From Campylobacter sp. (lineage in GTDB: Bacteria > Campylobacterota > Campylobacteria > Campylobacterales > Campylobacteraceae): a stretch of 64,000 bases of DNA. Below, one piece after another: positions 27,451 to 37,632 of this stretch. The stretch is from positions 15,165 to 79,164 of the forward strand of contig NZ_JAHHTD010000001.1 in the NCBI RefSeq assembly GCF_020024835.1, read 5' to 3'. The notes beneath the pieces are model-generated. The model worked only from the letters and a program-made list of their open reading frames with translations. It was not told the origin of the DNA and did no database searches. The translations under genes and the position numbers were made by a program. Numbering within the stretch: the first letter of the stretch is position 1; every line of letters starts with the position of its first letter.

Positions 27451-27732
27451 ATGGCAGATATTACTGATATAAAAACAATACTTTACACTGAAAAAAGTTT
27501 AAACCTTCAAGAGCAAGGTGTTGTAGTTATTCAAACTTCTCCAAAAATGACTAAAAATGGTTTAAAAGAAGTTTTAAAAGAATACTTTGGTGTAACTCCA
27601 TTGAGAATTAATTCTTTAAAAATGGATGGAAAGATAAAGCGTTTTAGAGGCCGTGAAGGTCAAAGAAATAGCTTTAAAAAATTCTATGTTAAGCTACCAG
27701 AAGGTGTTAGCTTAGAAAATTCGGAGGCGTAA
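27451..27732 (+). CDS. rplW: 50S ribosomal protein L23
   Basis: L23 lies at the tunnel exit and is the docking site for trigger factor and SRP. The 93 residues include the start [18 protein letters not shown] and the conserved loop [24 protein letters not shown]. It begins one base after the rplD stop. Confidence 0.97.
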   Translation: MADITDIKTILYTEKSLNLQEQGVVVIQTSPKMTKNGLKEVLKEYFGVTPLRINSLKMDGKIKRFRGREGQRNSFKKFYVKLPEGVSLENSEA

Positions 27733-27733
27733 G

Positions 27734-28564
27734 ATGGCAATTAAAACATATAAACCATATACTCCAAGTAGAAGATATATTACGGGTATAAGTTCTGCAG
27801 ATATTACTGCAAAAGCTAGCGTTCGTTCATTACTTGTGAAGCTTCCAGTGCATGCAGGCCGTAATAACAATGGTAGAATTACAAGTCGCCATAAAGAAGC
27901 AGGTGCTAAGAAACTTTATAGAATTATAGATTTTAAAAGAAGAAAATTTGGCATAGAAGGTAAAGTTGAAGCGATTGAGTATGATCCATATAGAAATTGT
28001 CGTATCGCACTAATTTCTTATAGAGATGGTGAAAAAAGATATATTTTACAAGCTAAAGGTTTAAGTGTTGGCGATATTGTATGTGCAGCAGAAAGTGGTC
28101 TTGATATTAAACCAGGTAATGCAATGAAGCTTAAAAATATTCCTGTTGGTACTATTGTGCATAATATCGAGTTAAAACCAGGTAAAGGCGGTCAAATGAT
28201 TCGTTCAGCTGGTGCTTATGCACAACTTATGGGTAAGGAAGAAAAATATGTTATTTTAAGACTTGCAAGTGGTGAGATGAGACAAGTTTTAGCTGAATGT
28301 ATGGCTAGTATCGGTGAAGTTGGTAACGAAGAGTGGTCAAATGTAACTATAGGTAAGGCAGGAAGAAATCGTCATAGAGGTATTCGTCCTCAAACGAGAG
28401 GTTCTGCTATGAATCCAGTTGATCACCCACACGGAGGGGGAGAAGGTAAGAAAAATTCTGGTCGTCATCCAGTTACTCCTTGGGGTAAACCAACTAAGGG
28501 TGCTAAAACTCGCCGTAAAAAAGCTAGCGATAAGCTAATAATTTCAAGAAGAAAAGGAAAGTAA
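27734..28564 (+). CDS. rplB: 50S ribosomal protein L2
   Basis: Core large-subunit protein, 276 residues, needed for subunit joining. It keeps [17 protein letters not shown] and the C-terminal [13 protein letters not shown] loop with its essential His. It starts one base after rplW with GGAGGCG upstream. Confidence 0.98.
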   Translation: MAIKTYKPYTPSRRYITGISSADITAKASVRSLLVKLPVHAGRNNNGRITSRHKEAGAKKLYRIIDFKRRKFGIEGKVEAIEYDPYRNCRIALISYRDGEKRYILQAKGLSVGDIVCAAESGLDIKPGNAMKLKNIPVGTIVHNIELKPGKGGQMIRSAGAYAQLMGKEEKYVILRLASGEMRQVLAECMASIGEVGNEEWSNVTIGKAGRNRHRGIRPQTRGSAMNPVDHPHGGGEGKKNSGRHPVTPWGKPTKGAKTRRKKASDKLIISRRKGK

Positions 28565-28565
28565 G

Positions 28566-28847
28566 ATGGCTAGGTCACTAAAAAAAGGTCCTTTTGTTGA
28601 TGACCATGTAATGAAAAAAGTCATCGCTGCTAAAAAAGCTAACGATGGCAAGCCGATTAAAACTTGGTCAAGACGTAGCACTATTATACCTGATATGATA
28701 GGTTTAACTTTTAATGTTCATAATGGAAAAAGCTTTATACCTGTATATATAACTGAAAATCATATTGGTTATAAATTAGGTGAATTTGCACCTACTAGAA
28801 CATTTAAGGGTCATAAAGGCTCTGTGCAAAAGAAAATAGGTAAATAA
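28566..28847 (+). CDS. rpsS: 30S ribosomal protein S19
   Basis: Small-subunit head protein, 93 residues, partner of S13. [19 protein letters not shown] and GHKLGEF-type motifs ([18 protein letters not shown]) are complete. One base separates it from rplB. Confidence 0.98.
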   Translation: MARSLKKGPFVDDHVMKKVIAAKKANDGKPIKTWSRRSTIIPDMIGLTFNVHNGKSFIPVYITENHIGYKLGEFAPTRTFKGHKGSVQKKIGK

Positions 28848-28857
28848 GGAGAAAGTT

Positions 28858-29232
28858 ATGAGTAGAGCGTTAATTAAATTCATAAGATTATCTCCAACTA
28901 AAGCAAGATTGATTGCTAGAGAAGTTCAAGGTATGAATGCTGAACTTGCATTAGCAAGTTTAAAATTTATGCCAAATAAAGGTGCTAAATTTATAGCAAA
29001 TGCTATTTCAAGTGCTGTTGCAAATGGTAGTTTTGAAGCAAATGAAGTTATTGTTTCAAGTTGTCGTGTCGATGCTGGTGCAGTGTTGAAAAGATTTAGA
29101 CCAAGAGCAAGAGGAAGCGCTAGTCGTATTAGAAAGCCAACCTCACACATTTTAGTAGAAGTTAGCAAAGTAGAAGCAAGTGCTGGAAAAACTACAAAAG
29201 CTAAAAAAGCATCAGTGAAAAAGGAAAGCTAA
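28858..29232 (+). CDS. rplV: 50S ribosomal protein L22
   Basis: Tunnel protein, 124 residues. The core ([25 protein letters not shown] to [15 protein letters not shown]) has the usual length of about 110. A Lys/Ala-rich tail ([14 protein letters not shown]) follows, which varies in Campylobacter. Macrolide-relevant loop residues ([15 protein letters not shown]) look normal. AAGGAG precedes the start. Confidence 0.97.
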   Translation: MSRALIKFIRLSPTKARLIAREVQGMNAELALASLKFMPNKGAKFIANAISSAVANGSFEANEVIVSSCRVDAGAVLKRFRPRARGSASRIRKPTSHILVEVSKVEASAGKTTKAKKASVKKES

Positions 29233-29233
29233 T

Positions 29234-29935
29234 ATGGGACAAAAAGTAAATCCGATTGGTTTGAGATTAGGGATTAATAGAAATTGGGAATCAAGATGGT
29301 TTCCTACTAAAGCTAATGTAGCAGAAAATATTGGTGAAGATTATAAAATTAGAACTTTCTTAAAGAGAAAATTATATTATGCTGGAATTAGTCAAATTCT
29401 TGTAGAAAGAACAGCAAAAAAATTAAGAGTAACTGTTGTAGCTGCAAGACCGGGAATTATTATTGGTAAAAAAGGTAGTGATGTTGATGTTTTAAGAAAA
29501 GATCTTCAAAATTTGATCGGTAAAGAAGTTAATATCAACATTAAAGAAGAAAGGAAAGCAGGTGCTTCAGCACAACTTGCTGCTGAAAGTGTTGCTACTC
29601 AACTTGAAAAAAGAATTGCTTTTAGAAGAGCAATGAAAAAAGTGATCCAAGGAGCACAAAAAGCAGGTGCTAAAGGTATCAAGGTATCAGTTTCAGGCCG
29701 TTTAGGTGGAGCTGAAATGGCAAGAACAGAATGGTATCTAGAAGGTCGTGTTCCGCTTCATACTTTAAGAGCAAAGATTGATTATGGTTTTGCTGAGGCT
29801 CATACTACCTATGGAAATATAGGCATTAAAGTATGGATATTTAAAGGTGAAGTTTTGCAAAAAGGTGTTCAAACTGAAAAAGCCGAAGACAATGCTCCAG
29901 CTAAAAAAACAAGAAGAGCAAGAAGAGGTAAATAA
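29234..29935 (+). CDS. rpsC: 30S ribosomal protein S3
   Basis: mRNA-entry protein of 233 residues. The KH domain carries [16 protein letters not shown], and the C-terminal half [25 protein letters not shown] is conserved. A basic tail ([12 protein letters not shown]) ends the protein. One base separates it from rplV. Confidence 0.98.
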   Translation: MGQKVNPIGLRLGINRNWESRWFPTKANVAENIGEDYKIRTFLKRKLYYAGISQILVERTAKKLRVTVVAARPGIIIGKKGSDVDVLRKDLQNLIGKEVNINIKEERKAGASAQLAAESVATQLEKRIAFRRAMKKVIQGAQKAGAKGIKVSVSGRLGGAEMARTEWYLEGRVPLHTLRAKIDYGFAEAHTTYGNIGIKVWIFKGEVLQKGVQTEKAEDNAPAKKTRRARRGK

Positions 29936-29937
29936 TC

Positions 29938-30363
29938 ATGTTAATGCCAAAAAGAACAAAATATCGTAAAATGATGAAAGGGCGTAATAGAGGTTATGCC
30001 AACAGGGGAACAGAATTTACTTTTGGTGATTATGCTTTAAAAGCAACAGAAGCAGGTCGCATAAATTCGCGTCAAATTGAAGCAGCTCGTATTGCTTTAA
30101 CTCGTTTTGTAAAAAGACAAGGTAAAACTTGGATTAGAGTTTTTCCAGATAAACCATTAACTAAAAAGCCTTTAGAAACTCGTATGGGTAAAGGTAAAGG
30201 TGCAGTAGAAGAATGGGTAATGAATATCAAGCCAGGTCGTATTATTTATGAAATGGCAGGTGTTAATGAGGAAATGGCAAGACAAGCTTTAACTTTAGCT
30301 ATGCATAAATTACCATTTAAAACTAAGTTTGTTACAAGAGAGAGCCAAAATGAAATATATTGA
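29938..30363 (+). CDS. rplP: 50S ribosomal protein L16
   Basis: L16 helps place the A-site tRNA. The 141 residues match the family: [19 protein letters not shown] at the start and [29 protein letters not shown] at the end. The first ATG (29938) gives the standard length. Its last 14 bases overlap rpmC. Confidence 0.97.
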   Translation: MLMPKRTKYRKMMKGRNRGYANRGTEFTFGDYALKATEAGRINSRQIEAARIALTRFVKRQGKTWIRVFPDKPLTKKPLETRMGKGKGAVEEWVMNIKPGRIIYEMAGVNEEMARQALTLAMHKLPFKTKFVTRESQNEIY

Positions 30364-30535
30364 TATTAAAGACAAAACAGCAGCCGAGCTTGCAACAATG
30401 CTAAAAGAAAAAAAGGTGCTTTTATTTACACTAAAACAAAAGCTAAAAACAATGCAGCTAACTAATCCTAAAGAAATTAGCGAAGTTAAAAAAGACATTG
30501 CTAGAATCAACACTGCAATTAATGCTTTACAATAA
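30350..30535 (+). CDS. rpmC: 50S ribosomal protein L29
   Basis: Small two-helix protein near the tunnel exit, 61 residues from ATG 30350 ([18 protein letters not shown]). An upstream in-frame ATG at 30329 would add MLQERAK, not found in L29. The preferred start has AGAGAG upstream. The motif [14 protein letters not shown] is at the C-terminus. Confidence 0.95.
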   Translation: MKYIDIKDKTAAELATMLKEKKVLLFTLKQKLKTMQLTNPKEISEVKKDIARINTAINALQ

Positions 30536-30544
30536 GGATAGAAA

Positions 30545-30796
30545 ATGGCATTTAAAAGAGAAATTCAAGGCGTTGTTGTTCAAATTGCTGGGGATAAAAC
30601 AGCTACAATTTTAGTTGAAAGAAAAGTTGTGCATCCAAAGTATAGAAAGATCGTAAAACGCTTTAAAAAATATTTAATTCACGATGAAAGAAATGAGCTT
30701 AAAATAGGAAATACTATTATAGCAATTGAGTGCAGACCACTTTCTAAAAGAAAATCATTTCGTTTGAAAACTATAATATCAGCAGGAGTTGAGTAA
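30545..30796 (+). CDS. rpsQ: 30S ribosomal protein S17
   Basis: Early 16S-binding protein, 83 residues, OB fold. [33 protein letters not shown] and [12 protein letters not shown] are the family markers. It shares one base with rplN. Confidence 0.97.
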   Translation: MAFKREIQGVVVQIAGDKTATILVERKVVHPKYRKIVKRFKKYLIHDERNELKIGNTIIAIECRPLSKRKSFRLKTIISAGVE

Positions 30797-31164
30797 TGAT
30801 TCAAAGTTTTACTAGGCTTGCAGTTGCTGATAATAGCGGTGCAAAAGAATTAATGTGTATTAAGGTGCTAGGTGGTAGCAAAAGAAGATATGCTACCATA
30901 GGTGATGTAATTGTCGCATCTGTAAAAAAAGCTTTGCCAAATGGTAAAGTAAAAAAAGGTCAAGTAGTAAAAGCTGTTATTGTTAGAACTAAAAAAGAAA
31001 TTCATAGAGATAATGGTTCTTTGATTCGTTTTGATGAGAATGCAGCTGTAATTCTTGATGCTAAAAGAGAGCCAGTAGGAACTCGTATTTTTGGACCAGT
31101 AGGTCGTGAAGTAAGATATGGTGGCTTTATGAAAATTGTTTCACTAGCACCGGAGGTGTTGTAA
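30796..31164 (+). CDS. rplN: 50S ribosomal protein L14
   Basis: Interface protein of 122 residues. [33 protein letters not shown] and [16 protein letters not shown] are canonical. It shares one base with the genes on either side. Confidence 0.98.
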   Translation: MIQSFTRLAVADNSGAKELMCIKVLGGSKRRYATIGDVIVASVKKALPNGKVKKGQVVKAVIVRTKKEIHRDNGSLIRFDENAAVILDAKREPVGTRIFGPVGREVRYGGFMKIVSLAPEVL

Positions 31165-31391
31165 TGAAATTAAAAATTAAAAAAAATGATATGGTAAAGA
31201 TTATTGCCGGAGATGATAAAGGTAAAACAGGAAAAGTTTTAGCAGTATTTCCTAAAACAAATAAAGTAATTGTTGAAGGATGTAAGATGGTAAAAAAAGC
31301 TGTTAAGCCAAGTGATAAGAATCCAAATGGTGGTTTTGTAAATAAAGAAATGCCAATGGATATTTCAAATGTAGCAAAGGCAGGTGAGTAA
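31164..31391 (+). CDS. rplX: 50S ribosomal protein L24
   Basis: Assembly initiator of the large subunit, here 75 residues with the KOW motif ([33 protein letters not shown]). It is short against E. coli L24 (104), as usual in Campylobacter. Confidence 0.96.
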   Translation: MKLKIKKNDMVKIIAGDDKGKTGKVLAVFPKTNKVIVEGCKMVKKAVKPSDKNPNGGFVNKEMPMDISNVAKAGE

Positions 31392-31392
31392 G

Positions 31393-31938
31393 ATGATGAG
31401 ATTAAAAGAAAAATACAATCAAAGCATCAAAACTGCTTTAGCAAAGGAATTTGATATAAAAAATCCTATGTTGATTCCTTTTATTGAAAAAATTGTTATA
31501 AGTGTAGGTGCTGGAGAATTAGCTAAAGATCAAAAGGTTTTGCAAAATATTGCAGATACTATTTCTTTAATTGCTGGACAAAAGGCAGTTATCACAAAAG
31601 CTAAGAAATCTGTTGCAGGTTTTAAAGTAAGAGAAGGTTTTCCAGTGGGTGTAATGGTTACTTTAAGAAAAGATAATATGTATGCTTTTTTAGATAAATT
31701 AATTACTATTGCACTTCCTCGTGTTAAAGATTTTAGAGGTCTTCCAATAGACGGCTTTGATGGAAGAGGAAATTACAATTTCGGTTTAGACGAGCAGTTA
31801 ATGTTCCCAGAGGTAGAGTATGATAAAATTTTAAGAACTCATGGTATGAATATTTCTATCGTTACAACAGCAAATTTAGATAAAGAGGCACAAAAATTAT
31901 TAGAGTTATTTGGCGTGCCATTTGCAAAAGGAAAGTAA
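31393..31938 (+). CDS. rplE: 50S ribosomal protein L5
   Basis: 5S rRNA-binding protein, 181 residues from ATG 31393 ([13 protein letters not shown]), the start seen in C. jejuni L5. An earlier in-frame ATG at 31384 falls inside rplX. Conserved parts are [21 protein letters not shown] and [20 protein letters not shown]. Confidence 0.96.
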   Translation: MMRLKEKYNQSIKTALAKEFDIKNPMLIPFIEKIVISVGAGELAKDQKVLQNIADTISLIAGQKAVITKAKKSVAGFKVREGFPVGVMVTLRKDNMYAFLDKLITIALPRVKDFRGLPIDGFDGRGNYNFGLDEQLMFPEVEYDKILRTHGMNISIVTTANLDKEAQKLLELFGVPFAKGK

Positions 31939-31939
31939 G

Positions 31940-32125
31940 ATGGCTAAGAAATCAATGATTGCAAAAGCTGCCCGCAAACCTAAATTTAGTGTTAGAGGGT
32001 ATACTAGATGCCAAATTTGTGGAAGACCACATTCAGTTTATAGAGATTTTGGAATTTGTAGAGTTTGCTTAAGAAAAATGGCAAATGAAGGTTTAATTCC
32101 TGGTCTTAAAAAAGCAAGTTGGTAA
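31940..32125 (+). CDS. rpsN: 30S ribosomal protein S14, zinc-binding type
   Basis: S14 of the short zinc-ribbon class, 61 residues: CQIC (23-26 region) and CRVC supply four cysteines. It begins [24 protein letters not shown] at ATG 31940, one base after rplE; the longer upstream reading lies inside rplE. Only this zinc-containing form is seen in the window, so zinc supply matters for it. Confidence 0.96.
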   Translation: MAKKSMIAKAARKPKFSVRGYTRCQICGRPHSVYRDFGICRVCLRKMANEGLIPGLKKASW

Positions 32126-32137
32126 GAGGAAAGAACC

Positions 32138-32533
32138 ATGATAAATGATTTAATTTCAGATTCGCTAACAAGAATTAGAAATGCAGGTATGAGAAGACTA
32201 GAGACTACTCAACTTTTGTATTCTAAAGTTATTGAAGCTTTGCTTGGAATTTTTCAAGCTAAAGGTTATATTGAAAGTTTTAACGTAATAGAAGAAAACA
32301 AGAAGAAATTCATCAATGTAGTTTTAAAATACGATGAAAAAGGTAGAAGTGTTATTAATGAAATTAAGCGTATTTCTAAACCAGGTCGTCGTGTTTATAA
32401 AGGTAAAGATGAAATAAAAAGATTTAAAAATGGTTATGGTACTATCGTAGTAAGCACATCTAAAGGTGTGTTAGCCAATGATGAAGCTTATAAAGCTGGC
32501 GTTGGCGGTGAAGTTTTATGTACCATTTGGTAA
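32138..32533 (+). CDS. rpsH: 30S ribosomal protein S8
   Basis: 16S rRNA-binding assembly protein, 131 residues. It keeps [19 protein letters not shown] and the C-terminal [17 protein letters not shown]. In E. coli S8 represses the spc operon. A 76-base spacer with a hairpin follows, the largest gap in this operon. Confidence 0.97.
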   Translation: MINDLISDSLTRIRNAGMRRLETTQLLYSKVIEALLGIFQAKGYIESFNVIEENKKKFINVVLKYDEKGRSVINEIKRISKPGRRVYKGKDEIKRFKNGYGTIVVSTSKGVLANDEAYKAGVGGEVLCTIW

Positions 32534-32539
32534 AAGTTT

Positions 32540-32579
32540 CTACTTTTTATGGTATTCGGTATCCATTCTTATAAAGTAG
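32540..32579 (+). promoter_or_regulatory. Hairpin in the rpsH-rplF spacer
   Basis: CTACTTT (32540-32546) pairs with AAAGTAG (32573-32579), with an inner ATGG/CCAT pairing (32549-32552 / 32563-32566). No T run follows, so it is not an ordinary terminator. It could be a processing site or a protein-binding site. Confidence 0.5.
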
Positions 32580-32609
32580 TCATATCGTAGGCAAATAAAA
32601 AGGAAAAAT

Positions 32610-33146
32610 ATGTCGCGTATAGGAAAACAACCAGTTTCTATTCCAAGTGGAGTAGAAGTAAAATTAGAAGGTAATTTGCTAAAGTTTAAAAAAGGAAATT
32701 TGGCAAAAGAACTTGACACAAAAGCAAATGTAAATATTGAGATTAAAGAAGGACAAATTCTTTTTTCTCCTAAAGGTGAAGATAGACAAAGTAGAGCATA
32801 TTGGGGAACTTATAGAGCTTTAACTCAAAATATTATCATTGGTTTAACTGATGGTTTTAGTAAAACTTTAGAAATTAATGGTGTAGGTTATAAAGCTGCA
32901 TTAAAAGGTAAAGTTTTAGAGCTTGCTTTAGGTTTTTCTCATCCTATTAACTATGCTATACCAGAAGGTATAGAGATTAATGTAGAAAAAAACAATATTA
33001 TTGTTAAAGGAAGTGATAAACAAGTTGTAGGTCAAGTTGCTGCTCAAATTCGTGAATTTAGACCACCTGAGCCTTACAAAGGAAAAGGTGTTAAATATTC
33101 AGATGAGCGTATTATCCGCAAAGCTGGTAAAACATCTAAAAAGTAA
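32610..33146 (+). CDS. rplF: 50S ribosomal protein L6
   Basis: Two-domain large-subunit protein near the factor-binding site, 178 residues. [17 protein letters not shown] begins it and the C-terminal [26 protein letters not shown] is standard. AAAAGG lies upstream of the ATG after the hairpin spacer. Confidence 0.97.
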   Translation: MSRIGKQPVSIPSGVEVKLEGNLLKFKKGNLAKELDTKANVNIEIKEGQILFSPKGEDRQSRAYWGTYRALTQNIIIGLTDGFSKTLEINGVGYKAALKGKVLELALGFSHPINYAIPEGIEINVEKNNIIVKGSDKQVVGQVAAQIREFRPPEPYKGKGVKYSDERIIRKAGKTSKK

Positions 33147-33155
33147 GGATAGAAT

Positions 33156-33512
33156 ATGAGAGCAAATGTATTAAAAAGAAAAATATCTTTAAGAATTAAA
33201 AGAAAAAAGAGAATTAGAGCAAAAATTTCAGGAACTCAAAATATTCCAAGATTGTCTGTTTTTAAGTCAAATAGAACCTTGTATATCCAAGCTATTGACG
33301 ATGTAAAAGCAGTAACTTTAGCAGCTATTGATGGTAGAAAAATTGGTGTAAAAGCAAATAAAGATGGTGCTAAAAAAATAGCAACTGAATTTGCAAAGAT
33401 TTTGAAAGATAAGAATATAAAAGAAGTGGTATTTGATAGAAATGGTTATTTATACCATGGTGTAATTGCAACTTTAGCTGAAGCGTTAAGAGAGAACGCA
33501 ATTAAATTATAG
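33156..33512 (+). CDS. rplR: 50S ribosomal protein L18
   Basis: 5S rRNA-binding protein, 118 residues. The basic N-terminal tail ([19 protein letters not shown]) and [21 protein letters not shown] identify it. Nine bases follow rplF, with AAGGA before the start. Confidence 0.97.
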   Translation: MRANVLKRKISLRIKRKKRIRAKISGTQNIPRLSVFKSNRTLYIQAIDDVKAVTLAAIDGRKIGVKANKDGAKKIATEFAKILKDKNIKEVVFDRNGYLYHGVIATLAEALRENAIKL

Positions 33513-33528
33513 CCCAAAAGGAAGATCG

Positions 33529-33972
33529 ATGGAAAAATATAATAGAGAAGAATTTGAAGAAGTAATCGTCGATATCGGCAGGGTTACTAAGGTTGTAAAA
33601 GGTGGTAGAAGATTTAGATTTACCGCTTTAGTTATCGTTGGAAATAGAAAAGGTTTAGTTGGTGTAGGATATGGAAAGGCTAAAGAAGTTCCAGATGCTA
33701 TAAGAAAAGCTGTTGATGATGCTTTTAAAAATATTGTTGAAGTAAAAATTAAAGGCTCAACTATACCTCACGATGTGGAAGTAAAATATAACGCAAGTAG
33801 AATTTTACTTAAACCAGCAAGTGAAGGTACTGGAGTTATTGCCGGTGGATCAACTCGTCCAATAGTAGAGCTTGCAGGTATCAAAGATATTTTAACTAAA
33901 TCTTTAGGTTCAAATAATTCAGCAAATGTTGTTCGTGCTACAATCAAAGCACTCACAATGCTTAAAGGATAA
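33529..33972 (+). CDS. rpsE: 30S ribosomal protein S5
   Basis: Decoding-fidelity protein, 147 residues. The double-stranded RNA-binding domain has [40 protein letters not shown], and [22 protein letters not shown] follows. It is shorter at the N-terminus than E. coli S5 (167). Confidence 0.97.
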   Translation: MEKYNREEFEEVIVDIGRVTKVVKGGRRFRFTALVIVGNRKGLVGVGYGKAKEVPDAIRKAVDDAFKNIVEVKIKGSTIPHDVEVKYNASRILLKPASEGTGVIAGGSTRPIVELAGIKDILTKSLGSNNSANVVRATIKALTMLKG

Positions 33973-33975
33973 TCA

Positions 33976-34368
33976 ATGAATTTAACAAAAGCACCAGGTT
34001 CAACACATAAAATTAAAAGAATAGGTCGTGGTCAAGGTAGCGGTATGGGTAAAACTTCTACTAAAGGTGGAAAAGGTCAAACTGCTAGAAAAGGTTATAA
34101 TGAAAAAAGAGGTTTTGAAGGTGGTCAGCAACCACTTCAAAGAAGATTACCAAAAGTTGGTTTTACTTCTAAATTTGAAAAACCTTATGTGATTAATGTA
34201 GAAAAAATTACAGCTATAAAAAATCTTAGCGAGATAACTTTTGAAACTATCAATAGTGTTCATAAAATTTCAAAAAATATAAACAAAGTGAAGCTTATTG
34301 GTGCAAGTGCAAAAGATCTTGCGAGTAAAATAAAAGATGAAAAGATCATTTTTAGCGGACAAAAATAA
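33976..34368 (+). CDS. rplO: 50S ribosomal protein L15
   Basis: Late-assembly protein, 130 residues. The Gly-rich N-terminus ([26 protein letters not shown]) and [15 protein letters not shown] are characteristic. It shares one base with secY. Confidence 0.97.
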   Translation: MNLTKAPGSTHKIKRIGRGQGSGMGKTSTKGGKGQTARKGYNEKRGFEGGQQPLQRRLPKVGFTSKFEKPYVINVEKITAIKNLSEITFETINSVHKISKNINKVKLIGASAKDLASKIKDEKIIFSGQK

Positions 34369-35630
34369 TGAATAAAACATTGACAAATAAAATTCTCATC
34401 ACATTAGCTTTTTTATTTGCTTATAGAATTTTAGCTTATGTGCCAGTTCCTGGAGTAAATGTCAATGTTATCAAGGAATTTTTTGATTCTAATGCATCTA
34501 ATGCATTAGGCTTGTTTAATATGTTTAGTGGAGGTGCTGCTGAGAGACTTAGCATTATCTCTCTAGGCATTATGCCATATATTACTGCTTCTATTATTAT
34601 GGAGCTTTTAGCTGCTACTTTTCCTAATATAAGCAAAATGAAAAAAGAACGTGATGGTATGCAAAAATATATGCAAATCATTCGTTATGCTACTATAGTT
34701 ATTACTTTAATCCAAAGTATTGGAGTATCTATAGGCTTACAAAGCCTTCATGGAAATACTGGACAATCAGCTATTATGATTGATATGAATATTTTTATCG
34801 CATTATCTGCGGTATCTATGTTGGCAGGCACTATGCTTTTGATGTGGATTGGTGAGCAAATTACACAACGTGGAATTGGAAATGGTATCTCATTGATTAT
34901 ATTTAGTGGTATTGTTTCTTCTATTCCTAGTGCAATTAGCGGAACGATAAATTTGGTTAATACAGGTGAGATGAATTTCTTGACTATCATTGCTATTTTG
35001 GCGGTAATTTTACTTACTATTTGGGCTATTATCGTTGTAGAACTTGGAGAAAGAAGAATTCCTATTTCTTATTCTAGAAAAGTTATTATGCAAAATCAAA
35101 ATAAGCGTATTATGAATTATATTCCTATTAAAATTAATTTAAGTGGGGTAATTCCTCCGATTTTTGCTAGTGCTATTTTGATGTTTCCAAGCACTATTTT
35201 ACAAACAAGCACCAATGAATATGTATTAAAAATTTATGATTTTTTAAGTCCTAATGGGCTTTTCTTTCATATTTTAACATTTTTACTTGTTATTTTCTTT
35301 GCGTATTTTTATGCATCAATTGTATTTAATGCAAAGGATATAGCTGAAAATCTTAAAAGGCAGGGTGGTTTTATACCAGGAATTAGACCAGGTGAGGGGA
35401 CGGCAAATTATTTAAATGAAATTGCCTCAAGATTAACTCTTTCAGGTTCTATTTATTTAGGACTTGTATCAACTTTACCTTGGCTAATAGTAAAATTATT
35501 TGGTGTGCCTTTTTATTTTGGTGGAACTTCTGTTTTGATTGTTGTTCAAGTTGCCCTTGATACTATGCGAAAGATTGAGGCTCAAATTTATATGAATAAA
35601 TATCAAACTTTAAGCGCAGTGGGCTTGTAA
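34368..35630 (+). CDS. secY: Protein translocase subunit SecY
   Basis: Channel of the Sec translocon, 420 residues with ten membrane helices. The plug and lateral-gate regions are recognisable (PVPGVNV, MFSGGAAERLSIISLGIMPYITASI), as are the cytoplasmic loops with YSRKVIMQNQNKRI and GGFIPGIRPGEGTANYL. It is last in the spc operon, followed at once by a terminator. Confidence 0.98.
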   Translation: MNKTLTNKILITLAFLFAYRILAYVPVPGVNVNVIKEFFDSNASNALGLFNMFSGGAAERLSIISLGIMPYITASIIMELLAATFPNISKMKKERDGMQKYMQIIRYATIVITLIQSIGVSIGLQSLHGNTGQSAIMIDMNIFIALSAVSMLAGTMLLMWIGEQITQRGIGNGISLIIFSGIVSSIPSAISGTINLVNTGEMNFLTIIAILAVILLTIWAIIVVELGERRIPISYSRKVIMQNQNKRIMNYIPIKINLSGVIPPIFASAILMFPSTILQTSTNEYVLKIYDFLSPNGLFFHILTFLLVIFFAYFYASIVFNAKDIAENLKRQGGFIPGIRPGEGTANYLNEIASRLTLSGSIYLGLVSTLPWLIVKLFGVPFYFGGTSVLIVVQVALDTMRKIEAQIYMNKYQTLSAVGL

Positions 35631-35657
35631 GAAAGTAGTTTTCTACTTTCTTATTTT
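35631..35657 (+). terminator. Terminator after secY
   Basis: GAAAGTAG (35631-35638), TTTT, CTACTTTC (35643-35650), then TTATTTT. It starts directly after the secY stop and ends just before murI, so murI may depend on readthrough or its own weak promoter. Confidence 0.8.
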
Positions 35658-35662
35658 GAGTG

Positions 35663-36406
35663 ATGAAATTAGGAATTTTTGATAGTGGTGTTGGCGGGCT
35701 TAGTGTCTTAAAACCATTATTACAAACAAATTTTTTTAAAGAATGTATTTATTATGGAGATACTGCTAGAGTTCCATATGGTGTTAAGGATAAAGACACT
35801 ATCATAAAATTTTCTTTAGAGGCTTTAGAATTTTTTAAAACAAAACAAGTTGATATGCTTATTATTGCTTGCAACACCGTTAGTGCTTATGCTTTAGAAA
35901 TTTTAAGAGCAAATGCAAATTTTCCAGTTTTAGGCGTGATTGATGCGGGAATTATGGCAGTAAAAAATACTTTATTAGATAAAAAATCAAAGATTTTAGT
36001 TATTGCTACAAGAGCTACTGCGGATTCTCATAAATATCAAAAAGGTTTGCATAAAGAAGGCTTTTTAAATATCGAGGAAAAAGCTACTGGACTTTTTGTT
36101 CCAATGGTAGAAGAGGGTATTTTTCAAGGATATTTTTTAGAATCAGCTTTTAAATATTATTTTAATGATCTTGCTTATACGCCAGATGCTTTAATTTTAG
36201 CTTGCACTCATTTTCCATTAATTTCATCATCTTTACAAAAGTATTTTGGAGATAATACCAAGTTAATTCATTCAGGAGAAGCTATAGCTTTGCAAATTGA
36301 GCAAGAATATAATTTAAGAAAAAAATATAAAAATACCAAACTTTCTTTTTTTGCATCAAGTGATGAGAAAAAATTAAAAAATATTGCAAAATTATGGTTG
36401 ATTTGA
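35663..36406 (+). CDS. murI: Glutamate racemase
   Basis: Makes D-glutamate for peptidoglycan, 247 residues. FDSGVGGLSVL, the catalytic Cys of IIACNTVSAYA and the second Cys of ILACTHFPLI are present. ATG 35663 is preferred to the preceding GTG because it gives the family start MKLGIFDSG. The secY terminator sits in its leader. Confidence 0.95.
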   Translation: MKLGIFDSGVGGLSVLKPLLQTNFFKECIYYGDTARVPYGVKDKDTIIKFSLEALEFFKTKQVDMLIIACNTVSAYALEILRANANFPVLGVIDAGIMAVKNTLLDKKSKILVIATRATADSHKYQKGLHKEGFLNIEEKATGLFVPMVEEGIFQGYFLESAFKYYFNDLAYTPDALILACTHFPLISSSLQKYFGDNTKLIHSGEAIALQIEQEYNLRKKYKNTKLSFFASSDEKKLKNIAKLWLI

Positions 36407-36468
36407 TTATTATTTAATATTTTTTATATTTTTATTTATTGTTTATTTTAATTTAAACTTATGTGCAT

Positions 36469-36474
36469 TATAAT
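36469..36474 (+). promoter_or_regulatory. -10 element for ansA
   Basis: TATAAT with TGTGCAT upstream, 30 bases before the ansA ATG, at the end of a long A/T stretch typical of Campylobacter promoters. Confidence 0.5.
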
Positions 36475-36503
36475 CCTTATCATTTTATACGAAAGGATTA
36501 ACA

Positions 36504-37550
36504 ATGAAAAGAATGCTAATATGTGCTGCAATGGCACTTAGTTTAGGAGCTGGAATTTTGGAAGCAAAACCAAAAATTGCGATTTTAGCTACCGGTGGCA
36601 CTATAGCCGGATCAATTAATAATGCTGTAGCTACTACAGGTTATACAGCTGGTGTTTTAGGTGTAGATACTTTAATCAAAGCTGTGCCTGAAATTCAAGA
36701 TTTAGCAGTAATTAGCGGTGAGCAAATTGCAAATATCGATAGCAAAGATATGACAGATGAAATTTGGCTAAAATTAGCTAAAGAAGTAAATAAATTGTTA
36801 AAATCTGACATTGATGGAGTTGTTATCACTCACGGCACAGATACAATGGAAGAAACGGCTTATTTTTTGAATTTAACGATAAAAAGCGACAAGCCAGTTG
36901 TATTAGTAGGTGCTATGCGTCCATCAACTGCAATAAGTGCTGATGGCCCTAAAAATCTTTATAATGCAGTAGCATTAGCCGCAGATCCAAAAGCTAAAGA
37001 CAAAGGTGTAATGGTAGCTATAGATGATAAAATTCAAAGTGCAAGAGGTGTTGTAAAAACCCATAGCTTAAATGTTGATGCGTTTAGCTCACCTGATATG
37101 GGCGATATGGGCTATATTGTAGATGGAAAGGTATTTTTTTATAATACTAATACAAAATTACATACTAAGAAATCCCCATTTGATGTAAGTAAATTAAAAG
37201 AGTTGCCAAAAGTGGATATCCTTTATAGTTATGCAAATGATGGTAGTGCTGTTGCAGCTAAGGCTTTATTTGATAATGGAACTAAAGGTATAGTAGTAGC
37301 TGGCACTGGTGCAGGTAGTATTCATTATTATCAAAAAGATGTTTTAAAAGAGCTCATTAAAAAAGGATTAAATGTTGCTGTAAGTTCTCGCGTGGTAGCT
37401 GGTAGAGTAGTTGTAAGTGAAGCAGATGCACGACTTGGTTTTATTGATACAGGCGATATGAATCCGCAAAAAGCTAGAGTTTTGTTAATGCTTGCTTTGA
37501 CAAAAACAAATGATCCTCAAAAAATTCAAGAATATTTCTTAAAATACTAA
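36504..37550 (+). CDS. ansA: Periplasmic L-asparaginase
   Basis: Type II asparaginase of 348 residues with signal peptide (MKRMLICAAMALSLGAGILEA). It releases ammonia and aspartate outside the cytoplasm, a known nutrient route in some Campylobacter strains. The catalytic threonines lie in LATGGTIAGS and ITHGTDTMEET, with a Lys in VGAMRPSTAISADGP. The presence of a signal peptide distinguishes it from cytoplasmic forms. AAAGGA is well placed before the ATG. Confidence 0.95.
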   Translation: MKRMLICAAMALSLGAGILEAKPKIAILATGGTIAGSINNAVATTGYTAGVLGVDTLIKAVPEIQDLAVISGEQIANIDSKDMTDEIWLKLAKEVNKLLKSDIDGVVITHGTDTMEETAYFLNLTIKSDKPVVLVGAMRPSTAISADGPKNLYNAVALAADPKAKDKGVMVAIDDKIQSARGVVKTHSLNVDAFSSPDMGDMGYIVDGKVFFYNTNTKLHTKKSPFDVSKLKELPKVDILYSYANDGSAVAAKALFDNGTKGIVVAGTGAGSIHYYQKDVLKELIKKGLNVAVSSRVVAGRVVVSEADARLGFIDTGDMNPQKARVLLMLALTKTNDPQKIQEYFLKY

Positions 37551-37632
37551 AATTTAATTACCTAAATTTTTGATACAATCTAAATTTGGGTAAATTTTCT
37601 TATACCTAAAAATTTAATTCTAGGAGAATATA

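Noticed and set aside
28858..29232. Shortened tail of L22 as a truncation
   Set aside because: The conserved core is complete; only the Lys/Ala-rich tail differs, and this varies between species.
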